A DNA stretch of 55,090 nt from FEN-1350 sp964386005. Its GTDB lineage: Bacteria; Planctomycetota; Phycisphaerae; Sedimentisphaerales; Anaerohalosphaeraceae. The notes under the pieces were generated by a model that made no database searches, was not told the DNA's origin, and worked only from the letters and a program-made list of their open reading frames with translations. Position 1 is the first letter of the stretch. Every line of letters begins with the position of its first letter. Positions 24,969 to 34,800 of this stretch are shown in pieces. The stretch spans positions 1-55,090 of the forward strand of contig CAYLSB010000024.1 of the NCBI GenBank assembly GCA_964386005.1, in the 5' to 3' direction. A program made the translations under genes and the position numbers.

Positions 24969-27900
24969 TTTATATTCGCGTGGTATTCCTGCAGAGAGTG
25001 CAGTATTCCGCGTCCACCCCGGAAAGCCGCAATACCTTCGGCGGCGGCCCAGGCGGCGGCCAGCGTGGTGATATAGGGGATCCGATACTTGATCGCCGAC
25101 TTGCGGATGTACGAGTCGTCTTCCTGGCTGAGCTTACCGACGGGCGTGTTGATCACCAGTTGAATCTGCCCGTTGGTAATGGCATCGGCGATATTGGGAC
25201 GGCCTTCGTTGAGCTTGAAGATCCGCTCGGAGGCGATGCCGTGGCCGGCCAGGAAGGATTGTGTACCCTCGGTTGCCACAATCGTAAAGCCCAATTCGGC
25301 GAAACGACGGGCCGGCTTAAGCAACAGATCGCGATCCTTTCGGGAAACGGAAATCAGCACCGTACCCGACAACGGCAGGATGCTCTTGGTTCCTTCCTGG
25401 GCCTTGTAATAGGCCAGACCGAAAGATTCGGCCATGCCCAGCACTTCGCCGGTCGATCGCATCTCCGGCCCAAGAACGGGATCGACTTCCGGAAACATAT
25501 TGAAGGGAAATACCGATTCCTTGACGCCGAAATGTGGGATCTTCCTATTGACCAGTTTGAGACTGGACAGTGTCTCTCCGAGCATCAGCCGCGTGGCGAT
25601 CGGTACCATGGAGATGTTGCAGACTTTTGAGACCAGCGGTACCGTTCGGCTGGCGCGGGGGTTGGCTTCGAGAACGTACATGGTATCGCCGCAGAGAGCG
25701 TACTGCATATTCATCACGCCGATGACCTTCAGGGCCATGGCCATCTTCGTCGTATAGTCGCGGATCGTCGCCAGGTGCTTTTCGGGAATGGTAATCGGAG
25801 GGATCACGCAGGCCGAGTCGCCGGAGTGGATACCCGCCTGCTCGATGTGCTCCATGATCGCCGGGATGAAGACACCGGAGCTGTCTGCGATGGCGTCGGT
25901 CTCGCACTCGGTGGCGTTCTCGAGGAACTTGTCGATGAGAATCGGACGTTCGGGCGTGACATCGACCGCCGCGGCCATGTAGCGACGGAGCATCGATTCA
26001 TCATAGACCACCTCCATACCCCGGCCGCCCAGCACATAGGATGGACGGACCATCAGCGGATAGCCGATGTCCTTGGCGACTTCGATCGCTTGCTCGACCG
26101 TGGTGGCCATGCCGCTGGGTGGCATGGGAATCCCGAGCTGGTCCATCATCCTGCGGAAGCGATCGCGGTCTTCGGCCAAATCGATCGATTCGACGCTGGT
26201 GCCAAGTATTTTGACCCCCTGTTCCTCAAGCTCGGCGGCGATATTCAGCGGCGTCTGTCCGCCGAACTGGACAATGGCGCCGATGGGATTTTCCTTTTGG
26301 TAGATGCTCAGCACATCCTCAACCGTCAGCGGCTCGAAGTACAGTTTGTCGGAGGTGTCGTAATCCGTCGATACCGTTTCGGGATTGCAGTTGATCATGA
26401 TGGTTTCATAACCCATGGCCCGCAGTGAAAAGGCCGCATGGACGCAGCAATAGTCAAACTCGATGCCCTGCCCGATGCGATTGGGACCGCCGCCGAGGAT
26501 GAGCACCTTCTTGTTGGAACTGACCGGAACGCGGTCCGGTCCATTATAGGTGGAATAATAATAGCAGGCATTCTCGACGCCGCTGATGGGAATGTTGTCC
26601 CACGCCTCGACGACTCCGAGCCGGATCCGCTGTTTGCGAATCTCGGTCTCGGTAGTTCCCAGTAGTTTGGCCAGATACCGATCGGAAAAACCGTCCTGCT
26701 TGGCACGACGGAGAAGATCATCCGGAATATTCTTTCCTTTATATGTCAGAATTATCTCTTCCAGTTCAACCAGCTCCTTCATCTGGTTCAGGAAGAACGG
26801 CTTGATGCAGGTCTGCGCATACAGCGCATCGACCGACGCGCCTTTGCGAAGGGACTCATAGAGCAGGAAGTACCGCTCGCTGCTTGGCTCACGCAGGCGT
26901 TCGAGCAATTGGTCCAGCGGCATCTCGTGAAAGTTTTTCGCGAAACCCAGCCCGTGACGGCCGGACTCCAGCGAGCGGATCGCTTTCTGGAACGCCTCCT
27001 TGAAATTCTTACCGATGCTCATCACCTCGCCGACCGCCCGCATTTGCGTGCCAAGCTTGTCCTGGGCGTCGCGGAATTTCTCGAAAGCCCAACGCGCAAA
27101 CTTGACGACGACGTAATCGCCCGAAGGCGTGTATTTTTCCAGCGTGCCGTCGCGCCAATACGGAATCTCGTCGAGCGTCAGACCCGCGGCGAGCTTGGAC
27201 GAAACCTGCGCGATCGGGAAGCCCGTGGCCTTGCTGGCCAGGGCCGAACTGCGGCTGGTCCTTGGATTGATCTCGATGACCACGATACGACCGGTGCGCG
27301 GATTATGGGCGAACTGGATATTGGTGCCGCCAATAACCTCAATCGCATCGACGATGTCGTAGGAATGCTTCTGCAGCCGCTGCTGGAGTTTGGTATCGAT
27401 GGTCAGCATGGGCGCCGTGCAGAACGAATCGCCGGTATGCACGCCCATCGCATCGACGTTTTCGATGAAACAGACGGTGATCTTTTGGCCCTTGCTGTCG
27501 CGGACGACCTCCAGTTCCAGCTCTTCCCAGCCGAGAACGGATTCCTCGACAAGGATCTGGCCGACGATGCTGGCGGCAATACCGCGGCTGGCGACCAACC
27601 GAAGTTCCTCGACGTTATAGACCAGCCCGCCGCCGGTGCCTCCCATCGTATAAGCGGGACGAATTACGACCGGATAGCCCAGACCTGCGGCAACCTTCTC
27701 GGCCTCCTCGATGGAATAGACCACCTCGCTATGCGGCATGTCAATCCCCAGCGATTGCATGGTCTTTTTGAAGGCCAGCCGGTCCTCTCCGCGCTCGATG
27801 GCATCGAGCTTGACGCCGATCACCTTGACGCCGTACTGGTCAAGCACGCCCGCCTTGCCCAGCTCGCTGGTAAGATTCAAGCCCGTTTGTCCTCCAAGGT

Positions 27901-28165
27901 TCGGTAACAAGCCGTCGGGGCGTTCCTTGCGGATGATCTCCGTCAGGGCGCCCACCGTCAGCGGTTCAATGTAGGTGGCCGTGGCCATACCGGGATCGGT
28001 CATAATCGTCGCCGGATTGGAGTTGACCAGCACGGTTTCATAGCCCAGCGAACGAAGGGCCTTGCACGCCTGCGTGCCGGAATAGTCGAACTCGCAGGCC
28101 TGGCCGATGATGATGGGACCGGAACCGATGATCAGAATCTTATGGACGTCGTTGCGTCGCGGCAT
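24965..28165 (-). CDS. carB: Carbamoyl-phosphate synthase large subunit
   Basis: A 1066-residue synthase that makes carbamoyl phosphate from bicarbonate, ATP and ammonia supplied by CarA, for arginine and pyrimidine synthesis. Both homologous halves are present. The first begins KILIIGSGPIIIGQACEFDYSG with TMGGTGGG in the ATP-grasp fold. The second begins VLILGGGPNRIGQGIEFDYC with YVLGGRGMEVVYD. The C-terminal MGS-like regulatory domain is present (VLISVSRKDRDLLL, NTPVGKL). Length matches the family. carA is not adjacent. The transcript has a leader of about 215 bases with stable hairpins. Confidence 0.97.
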   Translation of the reverse strand: MPRRNDVHKILIIGSGPIIIGQACEFDYSGTQACKALRSLGYETVLVNSNPATIMTDPGMATATYIEPLTVGALTEIIRKERPDGLLPNLGGQTGLNLTSELGKAGVLDQYGVKVIGVKLDAIERGEDRLAFKKTMQSLGIDMPHSEVVYSIEEAEKVAAGLGYPVVIRPAYTMGGTGGGLVYNVEELRLVASRGIAASIVGQILVEESVLGWEELELEVVRDSKGQKITVCFIENVDAMGVHTGDSFCTAPMLTIDTKLQQRLQKHSYDIVDAIEVIGGTNIQFAHNPRTGRIVVIEINPRTSRSSALASKATGFPIAQVSSKLAAGLTLDEIPYWRDGTLEKYTPSGDYVVVKFARWAFEKFRDAQDKLGTQMRAVGEVMSIGKNFKEAFQKAIRSLESGRHGLGFAKNFHEMPLDQLLERLREPSSERYFLLYESLRKGASVDALYAQTCIKPFFLNQMKELVELEEIILTYKGKNIPDDLLRRAKQDGFSDRYLAKLLGTTETEIRKQRIRLGVVEAWDNIPISGVENACYYYSTYNGPDRVPVSSNKKVLILGGGPNRIGQGIEFDYCCVHAAFSLRAMGYETIMINCNPETVSTDYDTSDKLYFEPLTVEDVLSIYQKENPIGAIVQFGGQTPLNIAAELEEQGVKILGTSVESIDLAEDRDRFRRMMDQLGIPMPPSGMATTVEQAIEVAKDIGYPLMVRPSYVLGGRGMEVVYDESMLRRYMAAAVDVTPERPILIDKFLENATECETDAIADSSGVFIPAIMEHIEQAGIHSGDSACVIPPITIPEKHLATIRDYTTKMAMALKVIGVMNMQYALCGDTMYVLEANPRASRTVPLVSKVCNISMVPIATRLMLGETLSSLKLVNRKIPHFGVKESVFPFNMFPEVDPVLGPEMRSTGEVLGMAESFGLAYYKAQEGTKSILPLSGTVLISVSRKDRDLLLKPARRFAELGFTIVATEGTQSFLAGHGIASERIFKLNEGRPNIADAITNGQIQLVINTPVGKLSQEDDSYIRKSAIKYRIPYITTLAAAWAAAEGIAAFRGGRGILHSLQEYHANIK

Positions 28166-28387
28166 GGATAATCCTTTCGATAGGCGGATGAATGCACTCG
28201 TCGGCGAACTGGCCGTGGTGTCGCTCCATGCGGATCGGATGTGAAAAAATGGCCTCCGATTTCCGCAGAACTTCCCCGTCTGCGGAATTGTTGGTCCGAG
28301 CTGCCGGCATGGATGCTTCCCTGATTTTCAACTGTTCTTCCCTGTACTCCAGTCCGGCACGGTATCCCGGCCGTACCGGTTTGCGGA
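28166..28387 (-). promoter_or_regulatory. Structured carB leader
   Basis: The predicted transcript starts near 28381. Reading along the minus strand, it first forms CCGGTACGG / CCGTGCCGG (one G-U pair). About 100 bases later comes a perfect TTCCGCAGA / TCTGCGGAA hairpin. ATCGGA / TCCGAT flanks a run of six T shortly before the gene. A TTG-started ORF of 63 codons with a fair binding site begins at 28331 and overlaps the carB start by 26 bases. An attenuator or protein-binding leader is possible, but no named riboswitch is recognised. Confidence 0.4.
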
Positions 28388-28416
28388 ATCATAGAGGCCC
28401 AAGCTCGATCTGTCAA
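28388..28416 (-). promoter_or_regulatory. Near-consensus promoter of carB
   Basis: On the minus strand, TTGACA (28416-28411), a 17-base spacer and TATGAT (28393-28388). Confidence 0.7.
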
Positions 28417-28608
28417 GAGACAGGTTGACAGGATTTCGTAAATCTGCAAACAGGTTCAGAATTCTTTTCTGACTTACGGGCATGTTCTCCGTACAAACAC
28501 CCTTGTTTTCGACGTAGGTGCTTCTATGTCCCGTTTTCTTATTAAATCCGTGAGTAAACCACTATCATCGCGCATAATAATCACGGAAAACGGGCCCAAG
28601 AGGAAAAA

Positions 28609-29193
28609 ATGGATCCGGCACAACAACCGATCGGAAGCTCTATGATTGAGAGCGCAGGCGACAGCGACGCATGGCGCACGACCCTGACCCGCGTAATCCC
28701 GATGATCTACGGGATGTTCGTGCGGCGGGGAATCCATCCGTCGCTGGCGGAAGAGCTAACGCAGAAGTCGATCTTCGACGCCTATCGCGGACGGGTGGAG
28801 TATGATCCATCGCGGGGTCCGATCGACGCATGGATCGTCGGCATCGCCCGGAATAACCTGGCATTGGAGATGCGGAAACGAAAGAATGCCCAGGCGATAC
28901 AATCCGATCTGATGCGGCATCTTGCAACGCTCGATACAGCCGTATTGCCCGATGAAATCCTCGAACTCGATGAGACGCGACGGCTGGTACGCAAGGCGAT
29001 GGATAAACTCCGCGACAATGAAAAACAGATTCTTCAACTTCGATACCTTGAAGATCGACCAGTGCCGGATATCGCCGGTCGTCTCCGGATGACCGAAAAA
29101 GCAGTGCACAGCTTGCTCTATCGCGCCAAGATCAACCTGCGCGACAAACTCATACAACTTCAGCCCCTCCTGAAAGAGGAGCAAGGATCATGA
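28609..29193 (+). CDS. Sigma-70 family RNA polymerase sigma factor (ECF-like)
   Basis: A 194-residue sigma factor. Region 2 (about 25-95) includes AEELTQKSIFDAYRGRVEYD and the DNA-melting/-10 part AWIVGIARNNLALEMRKRKN. Region 4 (about 130-185) includes LRDNEKQILQLRYLEDRPVPDIAGRL with a helix-turn-helix ending HSLLYRAKINLRDKL. There is no region 1.1 or 3. AGAGG precedes the ATG. The stop overlaps the start of the VWA gene (ATGA), so the two are translated together and the neighbour is a likely regulator. The target promoters are unknown, and no clear self-recognition promoter was found upstream. Confidence 0.88.
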   Translation: MDPAQQPIGSSMIESAGDSDAWRTTLTRVIPMIYGMFVRRGIHPSLAEELTQKSIFDAYRGRVEYDPSRGPIDAWIVGIARNNLALEMRKRKNAQAIQSDLMRHLATLDTAVLPDEILELDETRRLVRKAMDKLRDNEKQILQLRYLEDRPVPDIAGRLRMTEKAVHSLLYRAKINLRDKLIQLQPLLKEEQGS

Positions 29194-31139
29194 AAAAACA
29201 CAGCGAACAATTTGATTCCAACATCTCCCGGCTGGTGAAACTTTCCAGCGACTCCGAACGGCCCAGCGAGGCCTTCACCGAAAAACTCATCGGCGATGTC
29301 CTCGGGAACGAAAAGTTAGCCGAACAGCCGGAGATGGAAAGGAAATATCCGATGAAGCGCAAATGGATTTTTCGAATCTCCGTCGCCGCCTGTCTGCTGG
29401 TGATAGCAGGACTGGCCGGATTGTTTATGATGCCATCACTAAACAAAGTAAAAAAAATTGCTCAACGTCGTTCAAGCGAGTTTTCTGTGGCACAGAACTC
29501 CGATCATTCAACCAAATATTCATATAGAACTACGGATGGGGACTACCCAAGAGGTGTGGCCCTAAAGATGAAAGTACCAGAAGGCGGAATAACAATTCCA
29601 TATTTTAATGAAATTCAGTATCCAGCCACTTGGAAAGAAATTGCCGCAAATTCAAAAGAAAGCGAATCAACACCCGCTCACGGAGGAACAACGACACCTA
29701 ACGGCGAACCGTTCGATGCAATGTTCTTCAAGAACTACGGCGTCAATCCCTTCGTCGATACCGACGACGACCGCTTCTCGACCTTCGCCACCGATGTCGA
29801 TACCGGCAGCTATACTCTTTGCCGCAGCTATCTTGAACGCGGAGAGCTTCCGCCGCGCGATGCCGTCCGCGTCGAAGAGTTTGTCAACTACTTCAAATAT
29901 AGTTACCCCTCGCCGAGTAGCGATGTTTTTGCCGTCTATGCCGACGCCGCGCCGTGGAAGTTCACTCCCGACCGGCCGAACACCTACCTGATGCGGATCG
30001 GCCTGAAGGCCTTTGAGTTGTCGGATGCGGATCGAAAACCGGCCGTTCTGACCTTCGTCATCGACGTGTCCGGTTCGATGGCCGCGGAAAACCGTCTTGG
30101 GCTGGTCAAACAAAGTTTACGGCTGCTTGTGGATCATCTCCAGCCGGAAGATAAGATCGGTATCGCTATCTACGGAACCAATGGACAAAAGGTTCTCGAT
30201 CATACTGATCTCACCTATAAGGAGCATATCCTGCGGCAAATTGACGGACTTCACACTAACGGCAGTACCAATGCCGAAGAGGGCATCCGCATCGGTTATG
30301 AGATGGCAAGCATGGCCTTCCGTCCCGGGTGGATTAACCGCGTGATACTCTGCTCCGACGGAGTCGCCAATGTCGGAAGAACGGGGCCCGATGAAATCTT
30401 TAAGCTCATTAGAGCCATGGTTGATGAGGGGATCACGTTGTCGGCTCTGGGTTTCGGCATGGGCAACTACAACGACGTGCTGATGGAGCAGCTCGGCGAC
30501 AAGGGCAACGGTCACTACGCATACATTGATACCCTCGACGAGGCCCGACGGATGTTTTGCGACAATCTTACGCAGATGCTGCAGGTCGCGGCTCGCGATA
30601 CTAAGGTTCAGGTCGAGTTCAATCCGGCCGTGGTCCGCAGCTATCGGCTGATCGGTTACGAAAATCGCGACGTACCCGACGAAAAATTCCGCGACGACAA
30701 GCAGGATGGCGGCGAAATCGGCCCGGGCCACAATGTAACGGCCATATACGAACTCAAGCTGTGGACCAACGAACCGACGGACAAATTGGCGACGGTATTT
30801 ATCCGCTACAAAGATGCCGAGACCTTTGAAGCCACGGAATTCAGCGGACCGATCACGGCCGCATGCATCCACCCCGCCCTCGACGAAACGCCCGACAACT
30901 TCCTGCTGGCGGCGACGGTCACGGAGTTCGCCGAAATCCTTCGCGAAAGCTACTGGTCACGGGGGGCATCGCTTGATGAAGTCCTCCGCAAGACAGCGAT
31001 CCTGAAATCCCGCATGCCGGAAAACGAAGATGTGATGCAGTTGGATAAGCTGGTACGGATCTGCCAGACCCTCATCCAGGTCAGGCAAAATCGTCCGGAA
31101 CAGGATCACAGTGTCCACGATATCTTCCTGGTACCGTAG
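29190..31139 (+). CDS. Membrane-anchored VWA-domain protein, possible anti-sigma factor
   Basis: A 649-residue protein. The first 55 residues are charged and cytoplasmic (DSNISRLVKLSSDSERPSEAF), followed by one membrane helix (about 59-78). Residues 80-165 are a low-complexity linker with more A+T than its surroundings. Then comes the YfbK-type N-terminal module (FKNYGVNPFVDTDDDRFSTF), a VWA domain with an intact MIDAS motif (DVSGSM), and a DUF3520-like C-terminal part. Four-base overlap with the sigma gene and the N-terminal layout resemble anti-sigma factors with an outer sensor. I infer that the VWA part senses or binds a surface ligand and that the short N terminus holds the sigma factor. 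This is not proven, and no zinc anti-sigma motif is seen. Confidence 0.82.
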   Translation: MKKHSEQFDSNISRLVKLSSDSERPSEAFTEKLIGDVLGNEKLAEQPEMERKYPMKRKWIFRISVAACLLVIAGLAGLFMMPSLNKVKKIAQRRSSEFSVAQNSDHSTKYSYRTTDGDYPRGVALKMKVPEGGITIPYFNEIQYPATWKEIAANSKESESTPAHGGTTTPNGEPFDAMFFKNYGVNPFVDTDDDRFSTFATDVDTGSYTLCRSYLERGELPPRDAVRVEEFVNYFKYSYPSPSSDVFAVYADAAPWKFTPDRPNTYLMRIGLKAFELSDADRKPAVLTFVIDVSGSMAAENRLGLVKQSLRLLVDHLQPEDKIGIAIYGTNGQKVLDHTDLTYKEHILRQIDGLHTNGSTNAEEGIRIGYEMASMAFRPGWINRVILCSDGVANVGRTGPDEIFKLIRAMVDEGITLSALGFGMGNYNDVLMEQLGDKGNGHYAYIDTLDEARRMFCDNLTQMLQVAARDTKVQVEFNPAVVRSYRLIGYENRDVPDEKFRDDKQDGGEIGPGHNVTAIYELKLWTNEPTDKLATVFIRYKDAETFEATEFSGPITAACIHPALDETPDNFLLAATVTEFAEILRESYWSRGASLDEVLRKTAILKSRMPENEDVMQLDKLVRICQTLIQVRQNRPEQDHSVHDIFLVP

Positions 31140-31156
31140 CGATTCCTTCCGAATCA

Positions 31157-31195
31157 AAGAATGGATTCGCAAATTCGGCGAATCCATTCTTTTTT
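31157..31195 (+). terminator. Terminator of the sigma/VWA operon
   Basis: A perfect 13-base stem (AAGAATGGATTCG / CGAATCCATTCTT) with a 9-base loop, then T4-5, 18 bases after the stop codon. Confidence 0.9.
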
Positions 31196-31204
31196 GTCTC
31201 CGTC

Positions 31205-31380
31205 CTACCCACTGCCAGCCCAGATCGCCATGTCCCGCATTTCCACCACGCCCCCGCCTTCCGGACCGGCAAAGATGCCCTGGGCATAACCCTTGCCCTC
31301 CAATCCTATCCTTCTGTTGTGTGGTATTGCGAATGGACGCCGGGTTTCCGGTTCTTCACCCGATAATATCTTGATTGGAT
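31205..31380 (-). pseudogene. Possible C-terminal gene remnant
   Basis: One minus-strand frame, without a usable start codon, ends in a protein-like stretch that includes GKGYAQGIFAGPEGGG and VVEMRDMAIWAGSG before TAG at 31205-31207. Its composition is like a real protein and unlike chance frames here, but I cannot name a family. It may be decayed coding sequence. Confidence 0.25.
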
Positions 31381-31394
31381 GGCCGCTTTTTATA

Positions 31395-31423
31395 TTGACA
31401 GAATTTGGTAAATATGATATCCT
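31395..31423 (+). promoter_or_regulatory. Candidate promoter of a short leader RNA
   Basis: TTGACA (31395-31400), a 17-base spacer and TATCCT (31418-31423), 150 bases ahead of a terminator. The -10 is weak. Confidence 0.35.
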
Positions 31424-31542
31424 TATAATGGTTAATCGTCTGAAGATACCACTGTGCTTGCGGGAAGATGTAAGGGTATTTCTCGTTATATAGGATGGTG
31501 ATGTTGGGAGTAGTAGGTATAGATTGTGGAGTCAGGGGCGAG

Positions 31543-31584
31543 AACCCATTTTGCGTTTTCATGGGTTTCCGTCGGTTTTTTTTT
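31543..31584 (+). terminator. Terminator-like hairpin upstream of the modular gene
   Basis: AACCCAT (31543-31549) pairs with ATGGGTT (31561-31567), followed 8 bases later by nine T. It lies 220 bases before the next large gene, facing it. Confidence 0.45.
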
Positions 31585-31700
31585 ATTGCCATCCTCTTTT
31601 CCTTTTCTTTTTTCAGATCCTTTCTGTCTGCTCGGCTCAAGCGATATGTACCCCATTATTCAAAGATAAAACATACATCAGTCATCGTGGAGGACACTGG

Positions 31701-31784
31701 ATGAAGAAAGGTTCCATCAATACGCATAATCAGACTCTCAATATATATAGTGAGTTCGTAGTTCTGCAAACCTATATGATTTAA
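31701..31784 (+). CDS. Possible 27-residue small protein or leader peptide
   Basis: The ORF starts with ATG 7 bases after a strong GGAGG, begins MKKGSINTHNQ and ends 18 bases before the next large gene. The strong binding site is the only support. The codons upstream in the same frame are also open. It may be a leader peptide or chance. Confidence 0.22.
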   Translation: MKKGSINTHNQTLNIYSEFVVLQTYMI

Positions 31785-31802
31785 TTTTCGGAGGAACAAA
31801 AA

Positions 31803-34800
31803 ATGAAAAAAGTATGTATGATTTTGGTCATCATCGGATTGGCGAATTACAGCGTCGGTCTGGGAACGGCGCTTGGAGCGCCGATCGTATTGCAGTCGAT
31901 TAAACTCGGCAACGGAACGGCCACGGGTTCCGGCGTGAGCGTGAGCCCGGACGGAAACACCTACACCGTATCCGGCACCGGAACGGATATCTGGAGTGCC
32001 GGCGACAGTTTCCAATTCGCCTATATGCAGATCTCCGGGGATTTTGACATCCGGACCCGGTTGGACAGTCTGACCGGTAATGCCGGGGATGGCAACTGGA
32101 CTAAAGCCGGTCTGATGTGTCGGGCCAATATTACCGACATCCCTGCCGGCGCCGTGGCCCCGTTTGTGAACATGGTGGCGACAACCGGTATTTCCAGTAC
32201 ACCGAACGGCCTGTCCTGGCAATGTCGAAAAAGCGATACGGTTACCGATGTCGCCAGCTACTCGGGCGTCACATATCATTTGCCCCTCTATCTCCGGCTA
32301 ACCCGCACGGCCAACGTTTTCAGCGGGTATTATTCTCAGGATGGCCTGAACTGGACAAAAATGGACGGAAACACCGCGATTGCGGCGGATCAGGAAATCG
32401 TCATGACGGATCCGGTCTATGTGGGTCTGGCGGTAACCTCGCATAACGCCGCCGGCTTGAGCACGGGCGTGTTTACCTTTAATTACTGGGGCGCCGCCGA
32501 TCCAACTCCGGCCGATGGGGCTGCCGATGTGGATTACGGCGACTCGATTCCGTTGATGTGGGATGTGCTTGCTCACCCGGATAAAACCATTAAGGATTGG
32601 AATGTCTTTTGGGGAACCGAGCCGAATGATCTGACGGCCACCTCCCTCGGCATTGTAAATGAACCCACACGCGAGCTCGCAAGCCCGGTTCTGGCATCCG
32701 ATACGACGTATTACTGGCGGGTCGATGGCTCCCTCGTGGATGATCCGAACGTAGCGAAAGGATATTACTGGTCCTTTACGACCAAGACCAGCAAGCCCGT
32801 TATTTCCCCCCCTCTCGCTTCGGTTCTTTTGCCGCTCAACTGCATTGGCAGCTTTACCGCGATAGCCCAATCGGGGGCGTATTCGGATCAAGGCGACATG
32901 ACCTTCGTTTGGAAAAATCTTGACGGCGCCATACTGAAAACCGAGTCGGGCGTTCTGACCTCCACCTATCAGACCAGTGTAGCGAATACCTATTATGTCG
33001 AGGTATCGAATATCAATGGAACGACAAAAAGCAATGAGGTGACTCTGAGTATCGATGAGTTCGGAATGCCGCCCTTTGCGTTTACGGACATTAAAAATAC
33101 AGCCGGGTACGCCGCGGGAACAAGCATGACCATCAGCGGAAGTACCGTAACCGTAACGGGATCCGGAAATGATATCTGGAGCACAGCCGACGGATTCGGA
33201 TTCGCCCATATTCCGTTCTCCGGCGACGGCTCGATCACCGCTCGGGTGGCCAGCGTGACCGGAAACGCCAACGACGGCAACTGGACCAAGGTAGGGGTGA
33301 TGTTCCGCGAATCTCTGGCGAGCAATTCGGCATTTGTATCCGAATATGTTCTCCGCACGGAAAGCACCTCCGGTAACACGTTCCAGTATCGTCCGTCCAC
33401 CGGAGTCGATGGCATCTCGACCGGAAGCGGCGACCAGAATCCTCCGTATTGGGTTCGCCTGGACCGGTCCGGAAACACTTTTACCGGATACCGTTCTCCG
33501 GATGGCATCACTTGGACGCAGCATGGGACCGCAACCGTCAACATGGCCACAGATATCCTGGTCGGTCTGGCGGTCACGGCACATTCGGCCACAAGTCTCT
33601 CGACCGGCGTCTTTGATAATATCTCCATAACTCCTCCCATCCGGAACTGGCTGGCGACAAATCCCCAATACAGCGCCAACGCCGTGACGACTGAAGGATG
33701 GATTAATCCCTACGAGGATCTGACGGTCAGTTGGACCAAGGCCCTTGTGGCTCCATGTGGCTCATCCTATAAGGTCTATAGAGGACTGGATCCACAAGAT
33801 ATGACCTTGCTCGGCCAAACGGATGCCGATGTCACTCAATTCGTCATTCCCAAAAACACCCTGTCGTTTAACAAAATCTACTACTGGAGGGTGGATACCG
33901 TTTATGGTCCCGATGCGGTTACCGGCCATCTCTGGTCGTTTGATACCGTTAAGCAATATCCGCAAATTACGACCCAGCCGGCGCTGATTACGGTCGTGGA
34001 TGCCGGTGGATCGGCCAATCTGAACATCGTGGCGACGACGGCGACAGTGCCCGAACTGGTTCCGATGGTCAAGTACGAGTGGTTCTTCGCCAAGGACAAC
34101 AGCAAGGTCGGCGAAGGCACTCCGATTGACGACGGCGCGGGCAACTTCAGTTGCCCGGTGACCCTGACCGGTTTTCAATTTGCCAACGAAGGCGAGTATT
34201 ATTGCGTTGTGACCAACACCGCCGGACCCACCACCTCGGCCAAGGGTCGTGTTCTCACACACCGGATGGTCCTGCACTACACGTTTGAGGAAGTCGTCAA
34301 CAATATCATCGCCGATCAATCGGGAAGCGGAATCGACGGGACCTTGATCTGTCCCGTAGCGGGAGGCATTCCGAAGTATAGTCTGGTCGATGAAGGTCTC
34401 GGACTGGGCAAGGCCATTCGCCTGGTCGGACCCAATGATCCGAACGGGGCCTATATCACCACCAACAAGAAACCCATGGAATTGGGCATTAACGGCAACC
34501 TTCCCAAATCCGTCAGTGTTTGGGCCAAGGCCCAGGCCTTCAATAACGGCGGCCTGTTTGATATGGGCGCGTATGTGGTAGGCCAGAACTTCTGTCTGAG
34601 AACCCTGGCGGGTTACAATAACCGGTGGCGCGTCCAGTTTTATTCCATGGACCGCGATACCAACGTCGATCCGAGTTTTGACGAGTGGGTTCACTTCGTC
34701 CTTGCTTTCGACGGCGTCAACACTCAGTTGTATGTCAACGGCCAGCTCGCCCGCGACGTCAACGGCAACCTGATCAACTATTATACGGAGTTGGATACCC

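Noticed and set aside
32298..33668. Minus-strand frame of 456 codons inside the large modular gene.
   Set aside because: Antisense shadow of a repeat-rich gene; Gly/Arg-rich without family motifs.
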